NCBI RefSeq assembly: GCF_013004645.1
Contig: NZ_JABEME010000004.1
Coordinates: forward strand, 332,882 to 396,881
Direction: 5' to 3'
Origin: Stenotrophomonas africana
GTDB taxonomy: Bacteria > Pseudomonadota > Gammaproteobacteria > Xanthomonadales > Xanthomonadaceae
DNA: 64,000 nt
Shown here: piece after piece, positions 55,609 to 64,000 of the stretch
Position numbering within the stretch: the first letter of the stretch is position 1
Layout: each line of letters opens with the position of its first letter
Translations under genes and position numbers: made by a program
Notes under the pieces: generated by a model
The model's database searches: none
Told to the model about the DNA's origin: nothing
Seen by the model: only the letters and a program-made list of their open reading frames with translations

Positions 55609-56786
55609 GCCGGCGCATGCGCCTTGATGTGGCCATCGTTGGTGGCGGCGTGGTCGGTGCCGCCTGCGCGCTGGCGCTGGCCGATGCCGGCCTGTCGGTT
55701 GCGCTGGTGGAAGGCCGTGAGCCGGCACCGTGGCAGGCCGCACAGCCGGACCTGCGCGTGTTCGCCTTCGCCGCTGACAACGTACAACTGTTGAACCGCT
55801 TGGGCGTGTGGCCGGCAATCGCCCAGGCCCGCGCCTGGCCCTACCGGCGCATGCAGGTGTGGGATGCCGCCGGTGGCGAAGATCTGCTGTTCGACGCCGA
55901 TCGCTTCGGCCGTCGTGAGCTGGGCTATATCGTCGAGAACGGCCTGCTGCAGGATCGCCTGTGGGCGGCGTTGCCGGCGGCGGGCGTGCAGCTGCACTGC
56001 CCGGCACGGGTGGAAGCGCTGGAACAGGATGAAGACGGCGTGCGCCTGCGCCTGGATGACGGTCGCCGCCTGGAAGCGGCGTTGGCGGTGGCCGCCGACG
56101 GTGCCGAGTCGACCCTGCGCCAGCTGGCCGGGATCGAGGTTGAAAAGCATGACTACCACCAGCGTGGCGTGGTGGCCTACGTGGACAGCGATCTTCCCAA
56201 CCAGGCCACCGCCTGGCAGCGTTTCCTGCCGACCGGGCCGTTGGCGCTGTTGCCGGTCGCCGAGCGCCGCAGCTCGATCGTCTGGACCCTGCCCGAGGAT
56301 GAGGCGGCACGTGTGCTGGCCTTGGACGAAGATGCGTTCAACCGCGAGCTGACCCGCGCCTTCGCGGCGCGGCTGGGTGAGCTGCGTCTGGCATCACCGC
56401 GCGCAGCCTTCCCGCTGCGCCGCCAGTTGGCCCGTCACTACGTGGCTGGCCGTGTGCTGGCATTGGGTGATGCCGCGCATGTGGTGCATCCGCTGGCCGG
56501 GCAGGGCGTGAACCTGGGCCTGCGCGACGTGGCCGCCCTGCAGCAGTGGCTGGCGCCATCGGCCGAGCGCCGTGGCCAGCCGCGGCTGTCGCCACAGCGC
56601 CTGCAGCGCTGGGCGCGCGAACGGCGTAGCGACAACCACATCGCCGCCTACAGCTTCGATGCGATCAACCGCCTGTTCTCCAACGACGAAATGCACCTGA
56701 CCCTGGCCCGTGGCCGCGCGCTGGGCTGTGTCGGCAAGTGGCCGCCGCTGGTGCAGGCATTCTGGAAGCGCGCCGCCGGCGTCTAA
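55605..56786 (+). CDS. ubiI: UbiI/VisC-type ubiquinone hydroxylase
   Basis: Second FAD monooxygenase of the family, 393 residues. Blocks: VAIVGGGVVGAACALAL, DLRVFAFAADNVQLLNRLGVW, VAADGAESTLRQLAGIE, and GDAAHVVHPLAGQGVNLGLRDV. The combination VHPLAGQGVNLGLRDV is found in UbiF, UbiI and UbiH alike; order after ubiH suggests the C5-hydroxylase UbiI. Start at 55605 overlaps the ubiH stop. Ends just before the long terminator stem. Confidence 0.88.
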   Translation: MSRRMRLDVAIVGGGVVGAACALALADAGLSVALVEGREPAPWQAAQPDLRVFAFAADNVQLLNRLGVWPAIAQARAWPYRRMQVWDAAGGEDLLFDADRFGRRELGYIVENGLLQDRLWAALPAAGVQLHCPARVEALEQDEDGVRLRLDDGRRLEAALAVAADGAESTLRQLAGIEVEKHDYHQRGVVAYVDSDLPNQATAWQRFLPTGPLALLPVAERRSSIVWTLPEDEAARVLALDEDAFNRELTRAFAARLGELRLASPRAAFPLRRQLARHYVAGRVLALGDAAHVVHPLAGQGVNLGLRDVAALQQWLAPSAERRGQPRLSPQRLQRWARERRSDNHIAAYSFDAINRLFSNDEMHLTLARGRALGCVGKWPPLVQAFWKRAAGV

Positions 56787-56787
56787 C

Positions 56788-56857
56788 GAAAAAAAGGGAC
56801 GGAGGGGATTAAGTCGTATGTGCACATGCGACTTAATCCCCTCCGTCCCTTTTTTCA
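56788..56857. terminator. Very long bidirectional terminator stem
   Basis: GAAAAAAAGGGACGGAGGGG (from 56788) with ATTAAGTCGTATG pairs with CATGCGACTTAATCCCCTCCG and TCCCTTTTTTC, ending 56856. About 33 pairs with a single mismatch around a TGCA centre, A-run on the left and T-run on the right. Serves the convergent ubiI and EF-hand genes; the right arm touches the EF-hand stop codon. Confidence 0.9.
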
Positions 56858-57250
56858 GTCAACCAGCCAACCGGCAAGGTCGGCACGATCCAGCTTGCCG
56901 CGACGCTTCACGTCCAACGCATTGAACTCATCGGCCAGCGCCGGGTTGGCCTGTGCTTCCTCGCGGCTGATGAAACCATCGCCGTTCACATCCAGCGCGG
57001 CGAAGTGGATGCGGTACTGGCCGACCACGCTGCTCGGTTCCAGCGAACGCACGGTCACCTGTGCCTCGCCGGCTGGTCGTGCAATCTCGACGCTGCCGCT
57101 GACCCGGCCAGCATCCAGCGGTTGCTGGCGGATCGCGCCGCCGGTGGGGCCCAGCGGCTGGCTCTGCGCAGGGGTGTGCGGCAGCTGCTGGGCAATGGCA
57201 GGTGCGGCTGCCAGCAGGGTGATCAACATGGCGAGCGAGTGGTATCGCAT
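56855..57250 (-). CDS. Exported EF-hand protein
   Basis: Protein of 131 residues with a signal peptide (1-20, ending AIA). One complete EF-hand loop, DVNGDGFISREE at residues 87-98, has Asp, Asn, Asp and Glu at the calcium positions. A second loop at 113-124 (DVKRRGKLDRAD) is degenerate, with Lys/Arg instead of acids. Between signal and EF-hand is a Pro/Gln-rich spacer. Likely a periplasmic calcium-binding protein. Start at 57250. Confidence 0.85.
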   Translation of the reverse strand: MRYHSLAMLITLLAAAPAIAQQLPHTPAQSQPLGPTGGAIRQQPLDAGRVSGSVEIARPAGEAQVTVRSLEPSSVVGQYRIHFAALDVNGDGFISREEAQANPALADEFNALDVKRRGKLDRADLAGWLVD

Positions 57251-57298
57251 GGTTCCCTTCCTCGGTAGCGCCGGACCCATGCCCGGCGGGCATGTTCC

Positions 57299-58378
57299 TC
57301 AGCGCAGCGGCGAGGCCAATACCGTGATCTCCTCACGGTCGTGATAGAGCTGCTTGGCGCGTACCACCAGCGGCTTGCCGGCCTGGTCCTGGAACAGGTC
57401 CAGGCACAAGCGGGTTTCGTCCCAGCGCTTCTTCATCGGCAGCTTCAGATTGAAGATCGCGTGCCTGCACCAGCCTTCGCGGAACCAGGTGGCCATGCGT
57501 TCGGCCACGCGGCGCGGCTGCTCGACCATGTCGCAGACCATCCAGTCCAGTGGCTGCTCCGGGTGCCAGTGGAAACCGTCGGCGCGCAGGTGCTCGACCA
57601 GGCCGGTGTCCAGCACGTGCTGGCGCAGCGGGCCGTTGTCGATGCTCAGCACGTGCATGTGCTGGCGGGTCAGCACCCAGGTCCAGCCGCCGGGTGCGGC
57701 ACCCAGGTCGGCCGCGCGCATGCCGGGTTTGGCCAGCGCTTCACGCTCTTCCGGCGTCAGCAGGGTCAGCAGGGCTTCGTCCAGCTTCAGCGCCGAACGC
57801 GAAGGCGCTTCGGGCAGCAGCTTCAGGCGCGGGATGCCCAGTGCCCACGGCGCACTGTCGGCCGGGTCGGCCACGCAGACGAAGGCATGGGTGCCGTCGA
57901 CGAACACCACGTGCAGGCGCGGCAGGCGGTTGTTCGGCTTGTCAGTCAGCTTGCCAGCCTTGCGCAGCGCCGGGCGCAGCGCATTGCCAAAGGCGCGGGC
58001 CAACCCGGACAGCGGCTTGCCGGCGTCCGAGTCCGGGTGTTCCACCCACAGGTCGCCGAAGCGCGGCGCATCGGCCAGCACGTCGAGCATCGGGGTAATG
58101 CGGTCGGCCGGGTCCAGCTGCGGCAGTTCGGCCAGCGCCACCAGCTTCTGCCGCGCGAAGATCAGCTCGCGCCAGCGCAGGCGCGGCGCCAGCGCGGCGG
58201 CTTCGTCGCACATGAAAAGCACGTAGCCGTCATTGCGCTGGGTACGCGCATAGCCGGCGAAACCGGCTTCGCCGGCACGGAACTGCAGCTCGCCGGCCAG
58301 CTCGGGCTCGAAGCCCTGCCGGCACAGGCACAGCAGGCCGATGCCGGTTTCAGTAACGGGCGCCATCGCTTTCCCCAT
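57299..58378 (-). CDS. rlmM: 23S rRNA 2'-O-methyltransferase RlmM
   Basis: Methylates the ribose of C2498 in 23S rRNA. 359 residues, with an N-terminal THUMP-like half (QGFEPELAGELQFRAGEAGFAG split) and a Rossmann methyltransferase half: MRAADLGAAPGGWTW is the SAM site, with the K-D-K-E set visible as DWMVCDMVEQP and NLKLPMKKRWDE. The start at 58378 overlaps the deaminase gene by 29 bases; the ATG at 58366 would shorten the overlap. Confidence 0.95.
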   Translation of the reverse strand: MGKAMAPVTETGIGLLCLCRQGFEPELAGELQFRAGEAGFAGYARTQRNDGYVLFMCDEAAALAPRLRWRELIFARQKLVALAELPQLDPADRITPMLDVLADAPRFGDLWVEHPDSDAGKPLSGLARAFGNALRPALRKAGKLTDKPNNRLPRLHVVFVDGTHAFVCVADPADSAPWALGIPRLKLLPEAPSRSALKLDEALLTLLTPEEREALAKPGMRAADLGAAPGGWTWVLTRQHMHVLSIDNGPLRQHVLDTGLVEHLRADGFHWHPEQPLDWMVCDMVEQPRRVAERMATWFREGWCRHAIFNLKLPMKKRWDETRLCLDLFQDQAGKPLVVRAKQLYHDREEITVLASPLR

Positions 58379-58910
58379 AGGCGCGCAGCACGCTGCGCGC
58401 GGCGTCGCGGTTCAGGCCCTGCACCACTTCGATGCCACGCTTGTTGAGTTCACCCACCCAGTCGGCCGGCAGCGGACCTTCATCGAACGGGGTCAGCTCT
58501 TCGACGTCGGCCGAGTTGGCACCGATCAGCAGGCGGTCGATACCGGCCCACACGGTGGCGCCGTAGCACTGGCAGCACGGCTGCGAGCTGGTGGCCAGGG
58601 TGACCGGCGACAGCACCGCGTTCAGGCGCGGGGTCTGCAGGCGCTGCTGGGCCAGCATGTAAGCCATGTTCTCGGCGTGCGCCAGCGAGGTCGCGTGCGG
58701 CATCACCCGGTTCACGCCGGCGGCGATGACCTTGTCATCCGGGCCGAACACCACGGCACCGAACGGACCGCCACTGGCGTGCTCGACGTTCAGCCGCGAC
58801 AGCTCGATCGCCAGCGCGACCTTGGCCTCATCGCTTGGATATCGACGATCCAGGTCGATCTGGTCGTGGATCCAGGCGGGAAGGGTCAGGTGGACTTGCG
58901 CGTACAGCAT
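58350..58910 (-). CDS. Nucleoside/guanine deaminase family (CDA fold)
   Basis: Zinc hydrolase of 186 residues. Zinc site: His in LAHAENMAY with catalytic Glu, and PCCQC with the two Cys ligands. The block GGPFGAVVFGPDDKVIAAGVN is typical of guanine deaminase/tRNA-deaminase relatives. Substrate not determined. Start MLYAQVHLTLP at 58910. The 3' end overlaps rlmM by 29 bases on the same strand. Confidence 0.9.
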   Translation of the reverse strand: MLYAQVHLTLPAWIHDQIDLDRRYPSDEAKVALAIELSRLNVEHASGGPFGAVVFGPDDKVIAAGVNRVMPHATSLAHAENMAYMLAQQRLQTPRLNAVLSPVTLATSSQPCCQCYGATVWAGIDRLLIGANSADVEELTPFDEGPLPADWVGELNKRGIEVVQGLNRDAARSVLRAYGESDGARY

Positions 58911-59008
58911 CGCGGGGGTGCCTCGTAGTGGAATGGAAGAAGGTGCGGTTGCTTGGGAAACCGGCGCGCAGTGTAGCTGCACCGGCCTGTATCGGGTGTG
59001 GCGGTGGG

Positions 59009-59731
59009 TCAGCCCGGCGAGCCGGTGCGGATCACCACGTACTGCTTGCGGAACTCCAGCCCGGCCTGCGGCCAGCTGGCCGCGTAGGCGCGCAGCAGGG
59101 GCAGGGCGGCGGCGAAGTCGTGGCCGTTGACCCGGCAATCGGCCTCGCACAGGCCGTCGGCATCGCGCGAGGCGAACAGGCGGATGGCAAGGAACTGGCG
59201 GGCTTTCAGCAGCTCGTCGAAGGCGTCCATGCTGCGGGTGAACAGGCAGCAGGGGCAGGAGCCATGATCGTCTTCGCTGCAGGTGGAGGCATCCACTTCC
59301 TGTGCACGGTAGTGCGCCAACGGCCCCAGCACCACGGTGCGCTCGTGTTCCTCGCCATTGTCACCGGCCGGATAGGTCAGGCCCATCATCGGCAGGCCCT
59401 GTGCGTCTTGGGCGCCGATCGCGGTCTGCAGGGTCACCAGGTCCACTCGGGCCCAGGCCTGGAAGCCGGACAACAGCGATGCCTGCTCATCGGCACCATT
59501 TGCGTGCTGGTACTCGAACAGGCCATCGGCGAACAACTGCGGATGCTGGCTTTCGATGACGGTGGAGGTCTGCCAACCACCGTTGTCGCGCGCGTGTGCG
59601 GCCATTGCATGCGGGGTCAGGCGCAGGCCGCTGTCCAGCAGCAGCGCGTTGCCGTCGACGTGGCTGGCGACGCTCGCGTCCTGCAGGACCTGCTGCAGCA
59701 GCGGGAGGAGGGCGGCGGAGGTCGTGGTCAT
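59009..59731 (-). CDS. Conserved hypothetical protein (DUF6348-like)
   Basis: Protein of 240 residues without signal peptide. It has a cysteine cluster in the middle (STCSEDDHGSCPCCLF, residues about 150-165) and two more cysteines in GLCEADCRVNG. The end EFRKQYVVIRT recalls DUF6348 proteins; I am fairly but not fully sure of that family. Start MTTTSAALLP at 59731. The longer open frame is a shadow of the gene upstream. Confidence 0.7.
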   Translation of the reverse strand: MTTTSAALLPLLQQVLQDASVASHVDGNALLLDSGLRLTPHAMAAHARDNGGWQTSTVIESQHPQLFADGLFEYQHANGADEQASLLSGFQAWARVDLVTLQTAIGAQDAQGLPMMGLTYPAGDNGEEHERTVVLGPLAHYRAQEVDASTCSEDDHGSCPCCLFTRSMDAFDELLKARQFLAIRLFASRDADGLCEADCRVNGHDFAAALPLLRAYAASWPQAGLEFRKQYVVIRTGSPG

Positions 59732-59781
59732 GTCAGGCCTGTGGGTGGATGGGGTGGAACATCCAGGCAGGGCCTGGGGAT

Positions 59782-60435
59782 CTAGCGGTCGAGCGCGTCG
59801 AGTTCGGCGCGATATCGCTGCGCGTCGGATTGCTGCTGCGGATCGTTGCCGTGGTCGCGCAGCCAGGTTTCCAGCTCGCGGCGATAGTCCGCGCGGAAAT
59901 CGGCATTGCCCGGGCTGAAGTGCAGCTTGCGCGCCGCCACCTCCACGCGCTCGCGCGCGCTGGTCCGGGCCTGGGCGACACCATGCGGGGATTCGTTGGT
60001 GAGGATGACGAAGTTGCGCGGGAAGCCCGGCGTGTACTTCACCACGAACGGCTGGTCGCGCGCCGGGATGCGGATGGCGTTTTCCAGCGGCCATAGCGAG
60101 GCGGTGTTGGTGTGGAACACCACCTCCACGTCGCGGCCCTCGGCGGTACGCAGCACCCCTTCGTAGCGCCAGATGTACTGTTCGTTGAGCGTGGAGCTGG
60201 TTTGCTCGGCCTTGACGATCACCGCTTCACCACGCTCGCCCACCACGTTGAGGAAGGCGGCATTGAGGAAGTGGCCGAGGAACATGTTGAGCATCGCCAG
60301 CGGGAACACCACGATGGCGTAGCCCGGAAAGCGCCGCCACCACGAGACCAGCCCGGCCAGCACCATTGCTGCAAAGAACGTCAGCAGCGGATGCTGCGAG
60401 ATGAACCAGAACAGGACGGAGAGGGCGGTGATCAT
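59782..60435 (-). CDS. Membrane-anchored hypothetical protein
   Basis: Protein of 217 residues with two N-terminal helices (about 5-30 and 38-62) and a soluble C-terminal part. The soluble part has NEQYIWRYEGVLRTAEGRDVEV, a DUF3592-like beta segment, and a charged C-terminal helix (FRADYRRELETWLRDHGND). It follows glnS by 43 bases with a hairpin between. Function unknown. Confidence 0.7.
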   Translation of the reverse strand: MITALSVLFWFISQHPLLTFFAAMVLAGLVSWWRRFPGYAIVVFPLAMLNMFLGHFLNAAFLNVVGERGEAVIVKAEQTSSTLNEQYIWRYEGVLRTAEGRDVEVVFHTNTASLWPLENAIRIPARDQPFVVKYTPGFPRNFVILTNESPHGVAQARTSARERVEVAARKLHFSPGNADFRADYRRELETWLRDHGNDPQQQSDAQRYRAELDALDR

Positions 60436-60447
60436 TGTCGATGGCGT

Positions 60448-60470
60448 GCGGGCGCCGTGCTGGCGCCCGC
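60448..60470 (-). terminator. Hairpin after glnS
   Basis: GCGGGCGCC-AGCAC-GGCGCCCGC (9-bp perfect stem), 9 bases after the glnS stop. No T-run, so it may only attenuate transcription into the next gene. Confidence 0.5.
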
Positions 60471-60478
60471 GCAGGTCC

Positions 60479-62227
60479 TCAGGCCGACCAGGTATCGCGC
60501 AGGGTCACGCTGCGGTTGAACACCGGCTTGGCTTCGGTGTGGTCGCGGCGGTCGGCGACGAAGTAGCCGGTACGTTCGAACTGGAACGACTGCTCCGGCG
60601 CGGCGCTGGCCGCGGCCGGCTCGACATAGCCGGTGACGGTGCGGCGCGATTCCGGATTGAGGTAATCGCGGTAGGTCTTGCCTTCCGATTCATCATCCGG
60701 GTTCGGCACCGAGAACAGGCGGTCGTACAGGCGGATCTCGGCCGGCACGCCATGCACGGCGCTGACCCAGTGGATGGTGCCCTTGACCTTGCGGTTGGCG
60801 CCTTCCATGCCCGGACGCGATTCCGGATCCAGCCAGCCGCGCAGCTCGGTGATGGTGCCGTCGGCATCCTTGATCACTTCATCGCAGCGGATGATGCCGG
60901 CGCCGCGCAGGCGCACTTCGCCACCCGGCACCAGGCGCTTCCAGCCCTTCGGCGGCACTTCGGCGAAGTCCTCGCGGTCGATCCACACTTCGCGTGCGAA
61001 CGGCACTTCGCGGCTGCCGAAGCTCTCGTCCTTCGGGTGGTTGCTGAAGGTGAGCTGCTCTTCGTGGCCTTCCGGCAGGTTGGTCAGCACCAGCTTGACC
61101 GGATCGATCACCGCCATGCGACGCGGCGCGGCGCTGTCCAGGTCTTCGCGCAGCGCGCCTTCCAGCACGCTGAAGTCGATCAGCGAATTCTGCTTGCTGA
61201 TGCCCACGCGCTCGGCGAACAGGCGCATCGCCGCCGGGGTATAGCCACGGCGACGCAGGCCCTGCAGAGTCGGCATGCGCGGGTCTTCCCAGCCGTCCAC
61301 CAGCTGCTCGGTAACCAGCGCCATCAGCTTGCGCTTGCTCATCACCGTGTAGTTGATGTTCAGGCGCGAGAACTCGATCTGGCGCGGCTTGGCCGCTTCG
61401 CGCGGCAGGCCGGCGTCGACCAGAGGCTGCGTCAGCGCGTCATCGTGGGCGAAGTCGACGTTGTCCACGCACCAGTCGTACAGCGGGCGATGGTCTTCGA
61501 ATTCCAGCGTGCACAGCGAGTGGGTGATGCCCTCGATCGAATCGCCCAGTGCATGCGCGAAGTCGTACATCGGGTAGATCGGCCACGCGTTGCCGGTGTT
61601 CTGGTGTTCGACGTGCTTGATGCGGTACAGCGCCGGATCGCGCAGGTTGATGTTGCCGCTGGCCATGTCGATCCTGGCGCGCAGGGTGCGCGCGCCATCC
61701 GGGAATTCACCGGCGCGCATGCGGCGGAACAGGTCGAGGTTTTCCTCGACGCTGCGGTCGCGCCACGGCGACGGACGGCCCGGCTCGGTCAGGGTGCCGC
61801 GGTAGGCACGCACTTCTTCGGCCGACAGGTCGCAGACGTAAGCCTTGCCCTGTTCGATCAGCTTCTCGGCGGCCAGGTAGTAGGCCTGGAAGTAGTCCGA
61901 GGCATGGCGCAGCTCGTTCCACTCGAAGCCCAGCCAGCGCACGTCGTCCTGGATCGCGGCCACGTATTCGGGATCTTCCTTGGCCGGGTTGGTATCGTCG
62001 AAGCGCAGGTTGCAGACGCCGCTGAACTCACCGGCGATGCCGAAATTCAGGCAGATCGACTTGGCATGGCCGATGTGCAGGTAGCCGTTCGGCTCCGGCG
62101 GGAAGCGGGTCTTGATCGCCTGGTGCTTTCCGCTGGCCAGGTCCTCGCGCACGATCTGGCGGATGAAATCGCGCTTCTCGTGGCTGTCGGCGGGGGTCTC
62201 GGGGCTGGCGGGGGTGTGCTCGGACAT
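60479..62227 (-). CDS. glnS: Glutaminyl-tRNA synthetase
   Basis: Charges tRNA(Gln) with glutamine. 582 residues, class I. HIGH motif in [22 protein letters not shown] motif as [11 protein letters not shown], and the family block [16 protein letters not shown]-terminal anticodon-binding beta barrels from about residue 350. Start [10 protein letters not shown] at 62227. The first 20 residues are longer and more acidic than in E. coli. Confidence 0.98.
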   Translation of the reverse strand: MSEHTPASPETPADSHEKRDFIRQIVREDLASGKHQAIKTRFPPEPNGYLHIGHAKSICLNFGIAGEFSGVCNLRFDDTNPAKEDPEYVAAIQDDVRWLGFEWNELRHASDYFQAYYLAAEKLIEQGKAYVCDLSAEEVRAYRGTLTEPGRPSPWRDRSVEENLDLFRRMRAGEFPDGARTLRARIDMASGNINLRDPALYRIKHVEHQNTGNAWPIYPMYDFAHALGDSIEGITHSLCTLEFEDHRPLYDWCVDNVDFAHDDALTQPLVDAGLPREAAKPRQIEFSRLNINYTVMSKRKLMALVTEQLVDGWEDPRMPTLQGLRRRGYTPAAMRLFAERVGISKQNSLIDFSVLEGALREDLDSAAPRRMAVIDPVKLVLTNLPEGHEEQLTFSNHPKDESFGSREVPFAREVWIDREDFAEVPPKGWKRLVPGGEVRLRGAGIIRCDEVIKDADGTITELRGWLDPESRPGMEGANRKVKGTIHWVSAVHGVPAEIRLYDRLFSVPNPDDESEGKTYRDYLNPESRRTVTGYVEPAAASAAPEQSFQFERTGYFVADRRDHTEAKPVFNRSVTLRDTWSA

Positions 62228-62360
62228 GAGTCTGGGGCGAAAAAGGGCAGAAAGACCAACAGTCTAGCGCGTACGGGGCAGGGCTGCCCGGTGGGGTGTG
62301 GGGATGCCGGCCAGCGGCCGCAACTTCCCACCCATCTTCCGGCAGCGCCGGCAGCGGGCC

Positions 62361-62459
62361 GGCGGAATGTGGATCGCCGTGCAGTCGGGTAGTGCCAGCC
62401 GCTGGCCGGCGGAATGTGGATCGCCGTGCAATTGGGTAGTGCCGGCCGCTGGCCGGCAG
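62361..62459 (+). repeat. 47-bp tandem repeat with GTAG hairpins
   Basis: GGCGGAATGTGGATCGCCGTGCA occurs at 62361 and 62408, exactly 47 bases apart. Each unit ends in a GTAG hairpin: GTAGTGCC(A/G)GCCGCTGGCCGGC at 62389 and 62436. The array has about two full units and lies in the 307-base gap between glnS and the DUF2007 gene; the rest of the gap holds only GC-rich sequence. Confidence 0.8.
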
Positions 62460-62533
62460 AACGGTCATGCGCCGTCACCACCACCATTCAGCACCCGGGC
62501 GTATGCTGGAACCCTCTCCCACGGAGGCGCCGC

Positions 62534-62797
62534 ATGCACATCGTGTACAAGGCCGACAACCTGTTCGACGCCCATCTGGTCAAGCACGCGCTGGAAGATG
62601 CCGGCATTCCGGCCTTCGTGTTCGGCGAGTCGTTGCTGGGCGGCATGGGTGAACTGCCGCTGTTCGGTGTGCTGCGGGTCGGTATCCCCGACGCAGCACG
62701 CCCGCAGGCTGAGGACATCGTGGCGGGGCTGGACTTGGGCCATGCGCCGGACGCCCCCATTTCAGACGCAGACGACATAGCCGGACTGCCGGCGTAG
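62534..62797 (+). CDS. DUF2007 domain protein
   Basis: Small cytoplasmic protein of 87 residues. The DUF2007 pattern is clear: MHIVYKADNLFDAHLVKHALEDAGIPAFV (split), then FGESLLGGMGELP and LRVGIPDAARPQAEDIV, a ferredoxin-like fold proposed to be a signal-transducing module. GGAGG-like ribosome site at 6 bases. The msrA gene follows after 9 bases, so they are an operon. Confidence 0.88.
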   Translation: MHIVYKADNLFDAHLVKHALEDAGIPAFVFGESLLGGMGELPLFGVLRVGIPDAARPQAEDIVAGLDLGHAPDAPISDADDIAGLPA

Positions 62798-62806
62798 GAG
62801 CGCATC

Positions 62807-63493
<687 letters not shown>

Positions 63494-63517
63494 CGCGCGG
63501 TGGTCCGCCTGCGGCGG

Positions 63518-63695
63518 GCAACGTCAACGGCTGAAAGCCAAAGCCAAAGCCAAAGCCAAAGCGGCTCTGGGTTGCTGCTTGTTGGGTGGGGCGGTGTGGG
63601 TTGGCAGGACACGCCGTGAACCCGTCCCTGGGGGCTCGATGGCGCCATCCATGGCGCCAACGGTCCTGCCAACCCACACCGCCCCACCCCCGACA
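63518..63695. repeat. Composite module: AAAGCC repeat plus large palindrome
   Basis: Five units of AAAGCC (63534-63562, the last one short), preceded by CAACGTCAACGG, are followed by a palindrome with arms GGTGGGGCGGTGTGGGTTGG (from 63586) and CCAACCCACACCGCCCCACC (63669-63688), exact reverse complements. The inner part contains ACACGCCGTGAACCCGTCCC and GGCGCCATCCATGGCGCC. Same family as 35599-35720. Confidence 0.82.
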
Positions 63696-63747
63696 GTTTC
63701 CCGGTGACGGTGGGAAAGAGCATTGGGTTACTGACGAACTGATGGAA

Positions 63748-63788
63748 AACAAAAAGGACACGGCGTTCGCCGCGTCCTTTTTGTTTGG
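63748..63788. terminator. Orphan bidirectional intrinsic terminator
   Basis: AAAAAGGACACGGCG-TT-CGCCGCGTCCTTTTT with TGTTT after it and GAAAAC before it. A 14-bp stem with one A-C mismatch, and T-runs on both strands. It is 258 bases from the msrA stop, so it may serve a leftward gene beyond the window or a small RNA. Confidence 0.8.
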
Positions 63789-63803
63789 TTCTGCATTGCC
63801 CTT

Positions 63804-63827
63804 GTAGAGCCGAGCCATGCTCGGCTC
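63804..63827 (+). repeat. Single GTAG palindromic repeat (SMAG)
   Basis: GTAGAGCCGAGCCATGCTCGGCT, a lone copy without an inverted partner, right after the terminator. Confidence 0.8.
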
Positions 63828-63906
63828 CGAGCAAGCGAAGCGCGCGACCCGCGTTTGCTCTTCTTTCTTTCTTCCGTGGCGGGCGGCCACAGGAAATTGT
63901 CAGAGG

Positions 63907-64000
63907 GCGGGCGGGTTGGGTTCGCGGGGGTGTCCGCCGCATGGATGCCGCGGCCAAGCCCCCATGGACGGGTTCACGGCGTCCCCCGCGAACCCCACCC
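63907..64000. repeat. Large palindrome, inverted copy, cut by window end
   Basis: Left arm GGTTGGGTTCGCGGGGGTGTC and right arm with ACGGCGTCCCCCGCGAACCC. The ATGGACGGGTTCACGGCGT block is the reverse complement of the inner block at 63611-63630, so it is the same family in the opposite direction. Confidence 0.75.

Larger units (their letters stand above)
63494..64000. other. Repeat-rich intergenic region to window end
   Basis: No gene seen in these 507 bases. They hold, in order: a simple hexamer repeat (63534-63562), a large palindrome (63585-63690), a small TTTCCC/GGGAAA stem (63699-63719), a strong terminator (63751-63784), a single GTAG hairpin (63804-63827), and a second large palindrome (63907 to the edge). 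Confidence 0.8.

Noticed and set aside
60401..62392. 663-residue rightward open frame over glnS
   Set aside because: Antisense to glnS, which has HIGH and KMSKS motifs; no recognisable domain in the shadow.
62361..62459. CRISPR-like array
   Set aside because: Units are directly adjacent with the whole 47-base period conserved, so there are no unique spacers, and no cas genes are near.

Overview
The window is GC-rich gammaproteobacterial chromosome and looks like the Stenotrophomonas maltophilia complex (Xanthomonadaceae). Two things point there: the gene set and order, and many short palindromic repeats headed by GTAG, which match the SMAG/REP elements known from S. maltophilia. Almost all of it is core chromosome. 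I see no prophage, insertion sequence, integron, CRISPR array, rRNA or tRNA gene.

Layout. 1-3.2 kb: a DUF3228 gene cut by the left edge, a TonB-C protein, a small unknown protein overlapping ybaK, and a TPR-like protein. 3.3-12.4 kb: central metabolism. ahcY is under an S-adenosylhomocysteine (SAH) riboswitch, followed by a large exported S9 peptidase, ppc, a hot-dog thioesterase and metK, so two enzymes of the SAM cycle sit close together. 12.7-15.3 kb: an OlsF-like two-domain acyltransferase (ornithine-lipid type) overlapping an LpxH-like metallophosphoesterase. 15.4-24.9 kb: a YdjM-type membrane protein, a methyltransferase, dusB, a small membrane protein, a divergent LysR/MFS pair, a nucleoside transporter-ribokinase operon and an aldo/keto reductase. 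25.1-29.4 kb: a Fur-controlled heme uptake operon (hemP, TonB-dependent receptor, HemS-like small protein, DUF6607 protein). 29.4-35.6 kb: ybbAP divergent from tesA, then an OmpR-type regulator and its histidine kinase. 35.7-41.5 kb: an SGNH hydrolase, dgkA, a TerC protein, an MFS exporter and a lemA-TPM-TPM operon. 41.5-44.3 kb: lgt-thyA-unknown-folA.

44.4-54.3 kb is one long leftward operon: btuM-like gene, PduO-type adenosyltransferase, histone-deacetylase-like hydrolase, lptD, surA, pdxA, rsmA, apaG, apaH, DUF1287 lipoprotein. Most junctions are 1-4 base overlaps. It joins B12 capture and adenosylation to outer-membrane assembly and pyridoxal phosphate synthesis. 54.4-56.8 kb holds two ubiquinone-type flavin monooxygenases, ending in a very long stem that also ends the facing EF-hand gene. 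56.9-62.2 kb: EF-hand protein, rlmM, a nucleoside deaminase, two unknown proteins and glnS, all leftward. 62.5-64 kb: a DUF2007 protein and msrA, then about 500 bases of repeats up to the window edge.

The points most worth a second look are the BtuM-like B12 transporter with a cysteine at the decyanation position, ybbA whose conserved N-terminus extends past its only standard start codon, a perfect 11-bp inverted repeat around the -10 box of the histidine kinase gene, GTAG repeats whose head supplies the stop codon of a gene (twice), a composite module of simple repeat plus large palindrome (three or four copies), and the OlsF-LpxH-like pair.
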